A stretch of DNA of 42,037 nucleotides from Bryobacterales bacterium. Lineage in GTDB: Bacteria > Acidobacteriota > Terriglobia > Bryobacterales > Bryobacteraceae. The DNA is taken from positions 1 to 42,037 of the forward strand of contig DAIDIH010000253.1 of assembly GCA_027459465.1 (NCBI GenBank), in the 5' to 3' direction. Below are positions 23,425 through 30,264 of this stretch, one piece after another. The notes below the pieces were generated by a model. The model saw only the letters and a program-made list of their open reading frames with translations, searched no databases and had not been told where the DNA came from. The position numbers and the translations under genes are program-made. Every line of letters begins with the position of its first letter. Positions within the stretch are counted from its first letter, which is position 1.

Positions 23425-24863
23425 TAATCCCGAACAATCTGCCAGGGCTCGGGCGAAAGCCGCACGCCGAGGGCGTAACTGCCCGTCAGCGGCTCGCGCG
23501 AACTTACTTCGAGGTTGCGTCCGTTCTGCTTCCATTCACAATCCGTTGACGATCCCAGCACGCGCACCGTCGTTTCCGGCTGGGCGATCACGTCGGGAAT
23601 CGTGAACGTGTTCGACGACGGCCGGTTGAACAGGAACGCATATACCGCGCCGGCCTTGCGCGTGAAGCGGACCTCCGGCGCGCCTGGCTCGGAAGCCGTA
23701 GACCGAACCCACGGCTTGGTGTCGTGGATGCCCTCCCCATTGACCGCCATCCAGTCCGAGAGTTTGTTCAACCGGTCGAGCTGAATCTCGGAGATGGTTC
23801 CGTCGTGCTTGGGTCCGATGTTGAGGAGTAAGTTTCCGTTCTTGCTGACGATGTCGACTAACAGCTCGATCAATTTGTCCGGAGCGATCACCTGTTCGGG
23901 GCCTTCGATGCGGTTGTAGCCGAAACTGAAACCCAGCCCGCGGCAGGCTTCCCATTTCTTTTCGGTGATCTTGTCGTACTTGGCGTATTCGGGCGTGGTG
24001 AAGTCCGCAAACTCGACACCGAAGCGATTGTCGATCACGCCGTCGGGAACGGTGTTGTAGTAGTGGGAGAAGATTTCGGGGATGCGGCCCAGCTTCGGAT
24101 AGCTGATGTCGTTCCAGAGCACGGCGGGTTGATAGCGGTCGATCAACTCGTTCCAGTGGGCATCGGCGTAGCGGGCGTATTCGGCCGACTGCGGGACACG
24201 CGCCATCAGGTCCGGCCCGGTGCGGATCGGTTCGGTGGTAAAGGTCCAGTCGAGGCCGCCGGAGTAATAGAGCCCCATTTTCATGCCGGTCGAGCGGACG
24301 GCTGCCGTGAGGTCGCCCGCGATGTCGCGTTTGGCGGTAATGGCCGCCGTCGGGCGCTTCGGGTTGGCCACTTTGCTCGGAAAGAGGCGGAAACCGTCGT
24401 GGTGCTTCGTAGTCAGCACGGCGTAACGGGCGCCAGTGCGGTGGAAGAGCTTGGCCCAGTCGTCGGGGTTCCATTTGGCGGAGCCTTCGTTGAAAGCGGT
24501 GGCGAACTGATAATAGTCGAAGTTCTTGCCGTATGTCTTGATGTGGTGTTCGTAGGTGGGTGAGCCAACGATGCGGAGCGAGTTGAGATACCACTCGGCA
24601 TAGGGATTGCGCGTGAACCACTCGTCGCGCGGGATCGTCCCGAACTCGCCGGTGGTCGGCGCCCAGGCTGGCACCGAATATAGCCCCCAGTGGATGAAGA
24701 TGCCGAGTTTGGCGCCGCTGTACCAGTCGGGCACCCGATGGCGATCGATGGAGGACCAGTCGGCACGGTAGTGGCTCGGGGCGTGGCCGAATTCCTGAGC
24801 GTTCAGAATCGGCACGGCGAACGGCGCCGCCGCAAGCGTCTTGTGAAATTGTCGTCTGTTCAT
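23424..24863 (-). CDS. Alpha-L-fucosidase, GH29, Tat-exported (first of two by position)
   Basis: A 479-aa GH29 retaining exo-alpha-L-fucosidase. A twin-arginine leader (Asn-Arg-Arg-Gln-Phe-His-Lys) precedes the catalytic barrel. Active-site phrases are Ile-His-Trp-Gly (57-60) and Thr-Thr-Lys-His-His-Asp-Gly-Phe (151-158). The nucleophile is Asp252 in Leu-Trp-Asn-Asp-Ile-Ser-Tyr-Pro, by family analogy. Asn-Leu-Leu-Leu-Asn-Ile-Gly-Pro closes the barrel near 345. A C-terminal beta-domain follows. It should release L-fucose from the non-reducing end of fucosylated glycans in the periplasm. The stop codon overlaps the GTG start of the heptahaem cytochrome. AAGGAA stands before its ATG, and 28 bp separate it from the other fucosidase. 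The two fucosidases share motifs but differ greatly in sequence, so different linkage preferences are likely. Confidence 0.93.
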   Translation of the reverse strand: MNRRQFHKTLAAAPFAVPILNAQEFGHAPSHYRADWSSIDRHRVPDWYSGAKLGIFIHWGLYSVPAWAPTTGEFGTIPRDEWFTRNPYAEWYLNSLRIVGSPTYEHHIKTYGKNFDYYQFATAFNEGSAKWNPDDWAKLFHRTGARYAVLTTKHHDGFRLFPSKVANPKRPTAAITAKRDIAGDLTAAVRSTGMKMGLYYSGGLDWTFTTEPIRTGPDLMARVPQSAEYARYADAHWNELIDRYQPAVLWNDISYPKLGRIPEIFSHYYNTVPDGVIDNRFGVEFADFTTPEYAKYDKITEKKWEACRGLGFSFGYNRIEGPEQVIAPDKLIELLVDIVSKNGNLLLNIGPKHDGTISEIQLDRLNKLSDWMAVNGEGIHDTKPWVRSTASEPGAPEVRFTRKAGAVYAFLFNRPSSNTFTIPDVIAQPETTVRVLGSSTDCEWKQNGRNLEVSSREPLTGSYALGVRLSPEPWQIVRD

Positions 24864-24891
24864 GTCAGTTCCTTTTCGTTCGCGAAACCTG

Positions 24892-26238
24892 TCAGGCGGC
24901 GCGGAGCGCGATCACGGTGACGGCGGCATCCGGCGCGGCGGCGGGCAGTTTGAGCGTCAGGTTATCCTTGTCGCGCTCGAACGTGACTGGCTCGCCGGTC
25001 GCCAGAAACTCGGCCGAGCGAATCTCGGGCAGCGCGGCCGCGGGCAGCACTGCTTGCGTCCCCGGCCAGTCGAAAATATGCACGTAGACGTCGCCGTTCT
25101 TAGTGGTCGTGCGCGCAAATCTCACGTTCTGGATGGGACCGTACTCGGAGCCGTAAATGGACTCGGAATTTCGATCCATCCAGTGCCCGATCGCGTGAAG
25201 CCGGTCCTGAAACTCGGGCTGGATGGTCCCATCCGGTTCGGGACCGACGTTGAGCAGGAAGTTGCCGCCGCGGCTGGCGATCTCGACTAAGTCGCGAATC
25301 AGCGCGGTAGAGGACTTGAAGCGCAGGTCGTTCTTGTTGTATGCCCACGTTCCGTTGATCGTCATGCACGTTTCCCAGAGGCGGAAGTCTGCGGCGCTGG
25401 GCACACCTCCGGCGAGTCCGGAAGCCTCCTTCGGATCAATCCCTGAGATGCGTACGCCCTTTGTGGGAATCGCTTTGGGGATGAACTGTTCGGGCGTTTC
25501 GAAATCGGCCGGGACACCGATGCGATTGTTCACCAGCGTGGCGGGTTGCAGTTCGTGGATGAGCTTCAGGAACCGCCGGCCGTCGTATTTTTCCTGATTG
25601 TTGAGGCCGTCAAACCAGATGAGAGCAACCGGACCGTATCGTGTGAGTAACTCGGTAAGCTGCAGCTCCATGTAGTCCAGATACAACGGCCATTCGGGGC
25701 GCTCGGGCTGGCCCCGCCAGTTTTCGCTCACGGGCTTGGACGTGTCGCGGTAGGCCGGGTGGTGCATGTCGGGCGGCGAGTAATAAAAGCCTAACCGCAT
25801 CCCTTCCTTGTGGCAGGCATCGGCCAACTGCGCGACGATGTCCTTGCCGTAAGGAGTGTTCGTGATCTTGTACGTCGTATAGCGCGAGTCGAACATACAG
25901 AAGCCGTCGTGATGCTTGGTGGTGAACACCATGTATCGCTGGCCCGCCGACCGCGCCAGGCGCACGAAGGCGTAAGGATCGAACTTCGCCGGGTTGAATG
26001 TCTTGGCGAGTGCGACATACTCGGCCTCGGTGATGCCGCCGGGCTTGGGGCGCATGATCGGCCACGAGGCCTCCACGCTGGCCTGCGAATACGGGCCCCA
26101 GTGAATGAACATGCCGAACTTCGCTTCGCGGTACCAGGCGGTCCGGTCTTCCAGGGATTGGGCGCGTACGGCGCCGAGGGCTGCGGCGGCGCAGACGGTT
26201 TTCATCAGGTCGCGGCGGGTACAACGAAGAGGGTTCAT
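24892..26238 (-). CDS. Alpha-L-fucosidase, GH29, Tat-exported (second by position)
   Basis: A 448-aa GH29 enzyme with a twin-arginine leader (Thr-Arg-Arg-Asp-Leu-Met-Lys, then an Ala-rich core). Its active-site phrases are Phe-Ile-His-Trp-Gly-Pro-Tyr (44-50) and Thr-Lys-His-His-Asp-Gly-Phe (107-113). The nucleophile is Asp210 in Ile-Trp-Phe-Asp-Gly-Leu. The barrel end is Asn-Phe-Leu-Leu-Asn-Val-Gly-Pro. I moved the start to the ATG at 26236-26238, which overlaps the fuconate dehydratase stop (ATGA) and has GAAGGAG about four bases upstream. The frame is open ten codons further, but that part lies inside the upstream gene. Its Trp-Phe-Asp-Gly nucleophile phrase differs from the Trp-Asn-Asp-Ile of the other copy, which points to another GH29 subgroup. 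Confidence 0.92.
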   Translation of the reverse strand: MNPLRCTRRDLMKTVCAAAALGAVRAQSLEDRTAWYREAKFGMFIHWGPYSQASVEASWPIMRPKPGGITEAEYVALAKTFNPAKFDPYAFVRLARSAGQRYMVFTTKHHDGFCMFDSRYTTYKITNTPYGKDIVAQLADACHKEGMRLGFYYSPPDMHHPAYRDTSKPVSENWRGQPERPEWPLYLDYMELQLTELLTRYGPVALIWFDGLNNQEKYDGRRFLKLIHELQPATLVNNRIGVPADFETPEQFIPKAIPTKGVRISGIDPKEASGLAGGVPSAADFRLWETCMTINGTWAYNKNDLRFKSSTALIRDLVEIASRGGNFLLNVGPEPDGTIQPEFQDRLHAIGHWMDRNSESIYGSEYGPIQNVRFARTTTKNGDVYVHIFDWPGTQAVLPAAALPEIRSAEFLATGEPVTFERDKDNLTLKLPAAAPDAAVTVIALRAA

Positions 26239-27479
26239 GCGTGCTCCTTCAACAGATCCGTGGAGCAACCCGGCTCCTGCGGCGTGCGGTAGACGCCATC
26301 GGAGACCTGCGCCGGGTGCTCAAAATATTCCCGCAGATGAGGAATGTACTCAAGAAACATAGCCTCGTGGCCGAGTGCGATGTGATTGAACAAAACAAGG
26401 TGCTGATGAATCTGCCCCATGTCCCCGACGTGCGGGACCACGGGAAGACCGGCTTTGCGGGCCAGCAGGCTGACGGTGAGAAATTCGCCGATGCCCGCCA
26501 GGCGCGTGCAGTCGGGCTGGACGAAATGCACCGCCTTCCGGTACAGAAAATTCTTGAACATCACCCGGTTCGGCACGTGTTCTCCCAACGCGATGCGCAG
26601 CGGCGCGATATGCGCAGCCAGGGTGACATGGGCTTCGATGTCGTCGGGATGCGTCGGCTCTTCGATCCAGTACGGGTTGACACTGCGAAGCGAGTCGCAG
26701 ATCCGTTCGGCTTCAGGCAGAGTCCACTGCTGGTTGGCGTCGAGCATCAGCAGAGCGTCGCCTCCGATGATCTGGCGAAGCAAACCGGCGCGGCGGAGGT
26801 CGCGCTGCGGGTCCCGCGAGCCGACTTTCAACTTTACCGCGCGGAATCCGCGTTCGCGTGCGCCGGCCGCCGCGGCGGCGATCTTCTCATCGGCATAGTC
26901 GAACCAGCCAACGCTGGTGTCGTAGCCGGGGTAGCCGCGCGTGAGAATGCCTTCGCGGTTCCCACGCGTCGCCAGATGGCCGGCAAGGAGACCTTCGGCC
27001 TCTTCGTGGGTAAGCGTATCTTCGAGATAACTCAGGTCGAGCAGGCCGGCCACTTCACGCGGCGTGAGCGAGAGCAAAAGTCGCCACAGCGGCACGCCGC
27101 GGGACTTGGCCCAGAGGTCGAAGCAGGCGTTCGAAACTGAAGCCAGCGCCAGGTGAACCGCGCCTTTGTGCGGGCCCAGCCACCGCATCTCGGCGTCGTC
27201 GGCCAGTTCGCGGGTGAAGGCGCCGAAGCCGGACATGAGGTCTTCGATCTCGCACCCTTCGATTCTCCCGGCCAGCAACCGGATGCACTCGCAGACAATC
27301 GGGTTGCCTCGGCCAAGCGTCAGCGCGATGCCGGTTCCGGCGATGCCGCAGTCCGTGCTGAGTCGCGTCACCGCGAACGCGTATTCGCTGATGCGGTGAA
27401 CGGCGTCGGTACCGGCGCCTTGCGGCAGAAGGAAGCGCCGGTCCTGTGCTTCGGCCCGCAGGATAACAGTGGAACTCAT
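26235..27479 (-). CDS. L-fuconate dehydratase-like enolase-superfamily enzyme
   Basis: A 414-aa member of the mandelate racemase/muconate lactonising branch of the enolase superfamily. A capping domain (1-140) includes Gly-Ala-Val-His-Leu-Ala-Leu-Ala-Ser-Val-Ser-Asn-Ala and Asp-Leu-Trp-Ala-Lys. The barrel carries Lys216-x-Lys218, Asp247 (Asp-Ala-Asn-Gln), Glu273 (Ile-Glu-Glu-Pro), Glu300 (Gly-Glu-His) and His350 (Val-Pro-His-Val-Gly-Asp). Leu-Leu-Asp-Leu-Ser-Tyr-Leu-Glu-Asp (about 146-154) and Asn-Arg-Val-Met-Phe-Lys are strongly reminiscent of L-fuconate dehydratase (FucD), which makes 2-keto-3-deoxy-L-fuconate in non-phosphorylating fucose degradation. Overlaps of 4 bp on both sides place it between an SDR gene and a fucosidase, which supports that substrate. 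A related sugar acid (rhamnonate, galactonate) is less likely. Confidence 0.85.
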   Translation of the reverse strand: MSSTVILRAEAQDRRFLLPQGAGTDAVHRISEYAFAVTRLSTDCGIAGTGIALTLGRGNPIVCECIRLLAGRIEGCEIEDLMSGFGAFTRELADDAEMRWLGPHKGAVHLALASVSNACFDLWAKSRGVPLWRLLLSLTPREVAGLLDLSYLEDTLTHEEAEGLLAGHLATRGNREGILTRGYPGYDTSVGWFDYADEKIAAAAAGARERGFRAVKLKVGSRDPQRDLRRAGLLRQIIGGDALLMLDANQQWTLPEAERICDSLRSVNPYWIEEPTHPDDIEAHVTLAAHIAPLRIALGEHVPNRVMFKNFLYRKAVHFVQPDCTRLAGIGEFLTVSLLARKAGLPVVPHVGDMGQIHQHLVLFNHIALGHEAMFLEYIPHLREYFEHPAQVSDGVYRTPQEPGCSTDLLKEHA

Positions 27480-28237
27480 ACGCGGTAGCCCAACTCCGCT
27501 CCGCCGCTGACCGGGAGAATGCAGCCGGTGAGGAAGCGGGCGTCATCGGAGAGAAGGAACACGGCGGCGGAGGCGATTTCGTCGCCTTTCGGGCAGTAGC
27601 CAAGCGCATGGATGCGGCCGAGGAGTTCGCGCGTGGCGGGCGGGTCGGGCTGCGAATCGCACCAGCTTTCCAGCATCGGCGTCATGACGGCGGCCGGGCA
27701 GATGGCGTTCACGCGGATGCCGTCGGCGGCGTAGTCGAGCGCCAGGGATTTCGTAAGCGTGATCATGCCTCCCTTGGTGGCTGTGTAAGCGGCGTGGCGG
27801 GACTGACCGATGAGTCCGACCATGCTGGCCGTATTGAGAATCGTTCCGCGCGTGCGCCGTAGCGCGGGCAGAAAGGCGCGGACGGTGAGAAATACGCTCT
27901 TCAGATTAATCGCCATCAATGCGTCCCACTCCTCCTCGCTGGTCTCGTCGAGCGGCTTGGAAGGACCCGCAATGCCGGCGTTGTTGTGCAGCGCGTGGAT
28001 GTCGCCGAAGCGCGCAAGAGCTTCCGAGGCCGCCCGCTCGACAGAGGCCGCGCGGGACACGTCGCATTCAATCGCCAGCGCCGAAGCGCCGATTTCCGAG
28101 GCGGCGTCGCGCGCTCCGGCCAGATCCACGTCGGCCAAGACAACGGAAGCGCCTTCCCGGGCGTAGGCAAGCGCGCAAGATCGGCCGATGCCGTTGGCCG
28201 CGCCCGTCACGAATACGGTCTTGCCCGTTAGTCGCAT
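27476..28237 (-). CDS. SDR-family dehydrogenase of the fucose pathway
   Basis: A 253-aa classical short-chain dehydrogenase. The NAD(P) motif Thr-Gly-Ala-Ala-Asn-Gly-Ile-Gly is at 11-18, with Asp36/Asp38 after beta-2 favouring NAD+. Asn-Asn-Ala-Gly is at 85-88. The catalytic Ser138, Tyr151 and Lys155 are in place. It lies in overlap with both the fuconate dehydratase (4 bp) and the binding-protein gene (10 bp). In the non-phosphorylating fucose pathway, SDR enzymes act at two points: oxidation of L-fucose to the lactone and oxidation of 2-keto-3-deoxy-L-fuconate. Only one SDR is in this cluster and I cannot say which step it performs. The other dehydrogenase, a lactonase and a final hydrolase or aldolase are not found next to it. 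Confidence 0.85.
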   Translation of the reverse strand: MRLTGKTVFVTGAANGIGRSCALAYAREGASVVLADVDLAGARDAASEIGASALAIECDVSRAASVERAASEALARFGDIHALHNNAGIAGPSKPLDETSEEEWDALMAINLKSVFLTVRAFLPALRRTRGTILNTASMVGLIGQSRHAAYTATKGGMITLTKSLALDYAADGIRVNAICPAAVMTPMLESWCDSQPDPPATRELLGRIHALGYCPKGDEIASAAVFLLSDDARFLTGCILPVSGGAELGYRV

Positions 28238-29424
28238 GAGCCTTCCTTGGCCGGCTTGGCCGCTGCAGCGCTCAGATGGCGATAGGCGCGATGAAGTTCG
28301 GAGAAACGGGTTTGCATGAGAGCGAGAGCCTCGCGGATCGTCATTTCACTCGTGATGGCGGCCTGTACGCCGTGCCAGAGCACCTCCTCGACCGCCGGAT
28401 AGTACGGGATCGCCGGAGGCACGAGGAGATCGGATTTGAGCACTTCCCCAATCAGCTTCCAGCGCCCGGACTCGGCCGGGTCGGCGGCGGCCGCTTCTTT
28501 GCGGGACGCGGTGCGCGTGGGAATGGCGCCCTGCGCGGCTTCGAGCAACTGCTGCTCGGGCGCCGTGAGAAAGCGAAGCAGTTCGACGGCGGCGGGCTTG
28601 CGGATGCCTGTTGGCGTGAGCGCGAACGTGTGGCAGCCCGAGTAGGCGCGTCGTCCTTCGGGTCCGGCGGGCATACGGGCGAGGGCAAAGCGCTTTTTCA
28701 CTTTCGAATCGCGCCCCTTCCGGTAACTGGAATAATACGCCGGCCAGTCGCACACCATGGCGGCCGAACCTTCGAGGAAACAGCGATGGACTTCCGCATA
28801 GTGCCAACCGGTGAGTTCCGGAGGCGAAGCGTGCCGGTAAAGATCGCGTAAGGTTTCAAGCGCCCAGCGCGCGCCCGGTTGATTGACGTCCGGCGCCTGA
28901 CCGGCCGCAAAGATTTTCGCGCCGGCCATCTCGGCGAGTTCGTAGAAAATGCCGAACAGACCCGAATCGCGGCCGCAAAAAACGAAGCCAAACTTGCCGC
29001 CCGTGGTAAGCCGGCGAGCGGTACCGCGAAGCTCATCCCAGGTTTCGGGCGGGGCGTCCATCAAATCGGTCCGGTAGTGGAGCAGCTTGAAGTCGACCGT
29101 GCGCGGCAGGCCGTACAAGCGGCCGTCTACGCGAGCCAGCTCGAGCAAAGGTTTGGCGAAACCGGCGAGATCGAGAGCGTGCGCATAAGCATCGAGCGGC
29201 GCAAGCAGGCGAAGTTGAGCTGGCGCGTACTTGGTGTGCGTGCTGATCAGATCGTAGGGCGCCGCCGGCAGGGTGTCGTAGTGAGCGTTAAGCTCCGGGT
29301 GAGGCGCGCGGAAGGCGGCGCGAACACGGACGCCGGATTCCCGCTCGAACCGGGGAATCGAGCGGTTGAGCCGGTCGTACATCGGTCCGGCGATGAGAGC
29401 GACGCGCAGGGTCTCTACGGCCAT
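28228..29424 (-). CDS. Family 1 solute-binding-like protein without signal peptide
   Basis: A 398-aa protein with the fold pattern of ABC family 1 extracellular solute-binding proteins (UgpB/MalE-like). Features are an early beta-strand Leu-Arg-Val-Ala-Leu-Ile, Pro-Tyr-Asp-Leu-Ile-Ser (about 55-60), Leu-Tyr-Gly-Leu-Pro-Arg (about 103-108), Tyr-Arg-Thr-Asp-Leu, Pro-Pro-Glu-Thr-Trp-Asp-Glu-Leu, Met-Val-Cys-Asp-Trp-Pro and a C-terminal helix-rich lobe. The N-terminus (Met-Ala-Val-Glu-Thr-Leu-Arg) goes straight into the first strand, with no leader or lipobox, and the gene starts 2 bp after the gntR stop, so a missed upstream start is unlikely. No permease or ATPase gene is close. It could be a cytoplasmic sugar-sensing protein, or have lost its leader; a transport role is not supported by the sequence. 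Confidence 0.78.
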   Translation of the reverse strand: MAVETLRVALIAGPMYDRLNRSIPRFERESGVRVRAAFRAPHPELNAHYDTLPAAPYDLISTHTKYAPAQLRLLAPLDAYAHALDLAGFAKPLLELARVDGRLYGLPRTVDFKLLHYRTDLMDAPPETWDELRGTARRLTTGGKFGFVFCGRDSGLFGIFYELAEMAGAKIFAAGQAPDVNQPGARWALETLRDLYRHASPPELTGWHYAEVHRCFLEGSAAMVCDWPAYYSSYRKGRDSKVKKRFALARMPAGPEGRRAYSGCHTFALTPTGIRKPAAVELLRFLTAPEQQLLEAAQGAIPTRTASRKEAAAADPAESGRWKLIGEVLKSDLLVPPAIPYYPAVEEVLWHGVQAAITSEMTIREALALMQTRFSELHRAYRHLSAAAAKPAKEGSCD

Positions 29425-29426
29425 CG

Positions 29427-30134
29427 TCAGTCAGCACCTTTATCGGGTCCGGGAGCCGTGGGTTCGTTACTCCAGACGCGATAAGCCGCCGCGGCGAAGC
29501 GGTTCACCGCGTGCTCAACGTATTTGGCGGCGAGCGGCGGATTCCCTTCCCGGATCAGTTCGAGCATCCGGTGATGTTTGCCAAGATCCTTTGCCCAGGG
29601 TCCGGGTCCTTGGCCGCTCTTGATCACCCGAAGCAGCGTAAACGCAAACAGCGGGGCAAGCAGCCGGGTGGTCATCTCGACCAGCACCGGATTGCCCGAA
29701 GCCTCCGCAAGCGCCGTATGGAAGCGAAAGTCGTTTTCGATCAGAGCGCGCATGTCGCCGCTTTCGGCGGCCTGCTCCATGGCATTGAGCGCTTGGGCAA
29801 CGGCGGACAGATCGGCTCCGGTCGCGGCCGCACGCTGCGCGGCGAGCGCCTCAAGCGCCCCTCGGACCTCGTAGACATGAGCGACGGCTGCCTCCGAATA
29901 GTCGACAACCCGTGCGCTGCGTCCGGAATCTTTCACCAAAAATCCATCGGAGATGAGAAGGTTAATCGCTTCCCGGACTGAGGCTTGCGCGGCTCCAAAC
30001 TCGCGTGCCCAAAAACCCTCGATCACGCGCTGCCCGGGCGCAAGCCGGCCGTCCATGATCGCCTCTTTTAGCCGCGAGGCGAGGTTCTCCTTGAGCAGGG
30101 CGGGGCTCGTAGACTGGACTGAGTCTTCGATCAT
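29427..30134 (-). CDS. GntR-family (FadR/FCD subfamily) transcriptional regulator
   Basis: A 235-aa regulator. The N-terminal winged helix-turn-helix (about 15-78) has Leu-Lys-Glu-Ala-Ile-Met-Asp-Gly-Arg-Leu-Ala-Pro-Gly-Gln and Ala-Ser-Val-Arg-Glu-Ala-Ile. The C-terminal FCD domain is all-helical with the metal/ligand residues Asn-Asp-Phe-Arg-Phe-His (about 134-139), His-His-Arg-Met-Leu (about 192-196) and a late His in Glu-His-Ala-Val-Asn-Arg. Regulators of this subgroup commonly respond to sugar acids or other small organic acids. As first gene of the operon, divergent from a TonB receptor, it most likely represses both units by binding the repeated ACTAGT-centred sites in the intergenic region and is released by a fucose pathway intermediate (inference). 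Confidence 0.9.
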   Translation of the reverse strand: MIEDSVQSTSPALLKENLASRLKEAIMDGRLAPGQRVIEGFWAREFGAAQASVREAINLLISDGFLVKDSGRSARVVDYSEAAVAHVYEVRGALEALAAQRAAATGADLSAVAQALNAMEQAAESGDMRALIENDFRFHTALAEASGNPVLVEMTTRLLAPLFAFTLLRVIKSGQGPGPWAKDLGKHHRMLELIREGNPPLAAKYVEHAVNRFAAAAYRVWSNEPTAPGPDKGAD

Positions 30135-30149
30135 GAGCGCTTAAAGCTG

Positions 30150-30178
30150 CTTATAGCACCAGTCGATAACGAAAACAA
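30150..30178 (-). promoter_or_regulatory. Candidate promoter of the gntR-fucose operon
   Basis: On the minus strand TTGTTT (30173-30178) and TATAAG (30150-30155) are 17 bp apart. Transcription would begin near 30143, about nine bases before the ATG (30132-30134). This gives a very short leader without a clear Shine-Dalgarno. One operator-like site (30177-30193) abuts the -35 and a weaker one (30153-30168) lies in the spacer. Confidence 0.45.
30153..30168. promoter_or_regulatory. Weak third operator-like site
   Basis: ACCAGTCGA at 30158-30166 differs in one base from the ACTAGTCGA core of the site at 30211-30227; over 16 bases 11 agree. It sits between the -35 and -10 of the gntR promoter, mirroring the position of the strong site in the opposite promoter. 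The symmetry of the core is lost, so it is tentative. Confidence 0.3.
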
Positions 30179-30193
30179 TCCACTAGTAGAAAA
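30177..30193. promoter_or_regulatory. Operator-like site A (ACTAGT-centred)
   Basis: AATCCACTAGTAGAAAA contains the palindrome ACTAGT at 30182-30187 and matches site B in 14 of 17 positions, in the same orientation, with centres 34 bp apart. It abuts the -35 of the gntR promoter. It is probably a binding site of the adjacent GntR-family regulator (inference). Confidence 0.55.
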
Positions 30194-30203
30194 AAATAAG
30201 CGC

Positions 30204-30232
30204 TTGACAGATTCCACTAGTCGAAATATAGT
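30204..30232 (+). promoter_or_regulatory. Near-consensus sigma-70 promoter of the TonB receptor gene
   Basis: A perfect -35 TTGACA (30204-30209), a 17-bp spacer and -10 TATAGT (30227-30232) precede the receptor gene. This predicts a start near 30239 and a leader of about 26 bases with AGGAG at 30253-30257. Operator-like site B fills the spacer, so binding there would block RNA polymerase. Confidence 0.75.
30211..30227. promoter_or_regulatory. Operator-like site B inside the promoter spacer
   Basis: ATTCCACTAGTCGAAAT has the near-perfect palindrome TTC-C-ACTAGT-C-GAA (30212-30225, one mismatched pair). It matches site A in 14 of 17 bases. It occupies the spacer between TTGACA and TATAGT, a classical repressor position. 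Confidence 0.6.
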
Positions 30233-30264
30233 AGACAAAACTTCGTCTGCTCAGGAGAACCGAG

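Noticed and set aside
23425-23535. A longer N-terminus for the heptahaem cytochrome
   Set aside because: The extension is antisense-free but lies entirely inside the fucosidase gene and would destroy the signal peptide; the GTG overlapping the TAG gives a normal leader.
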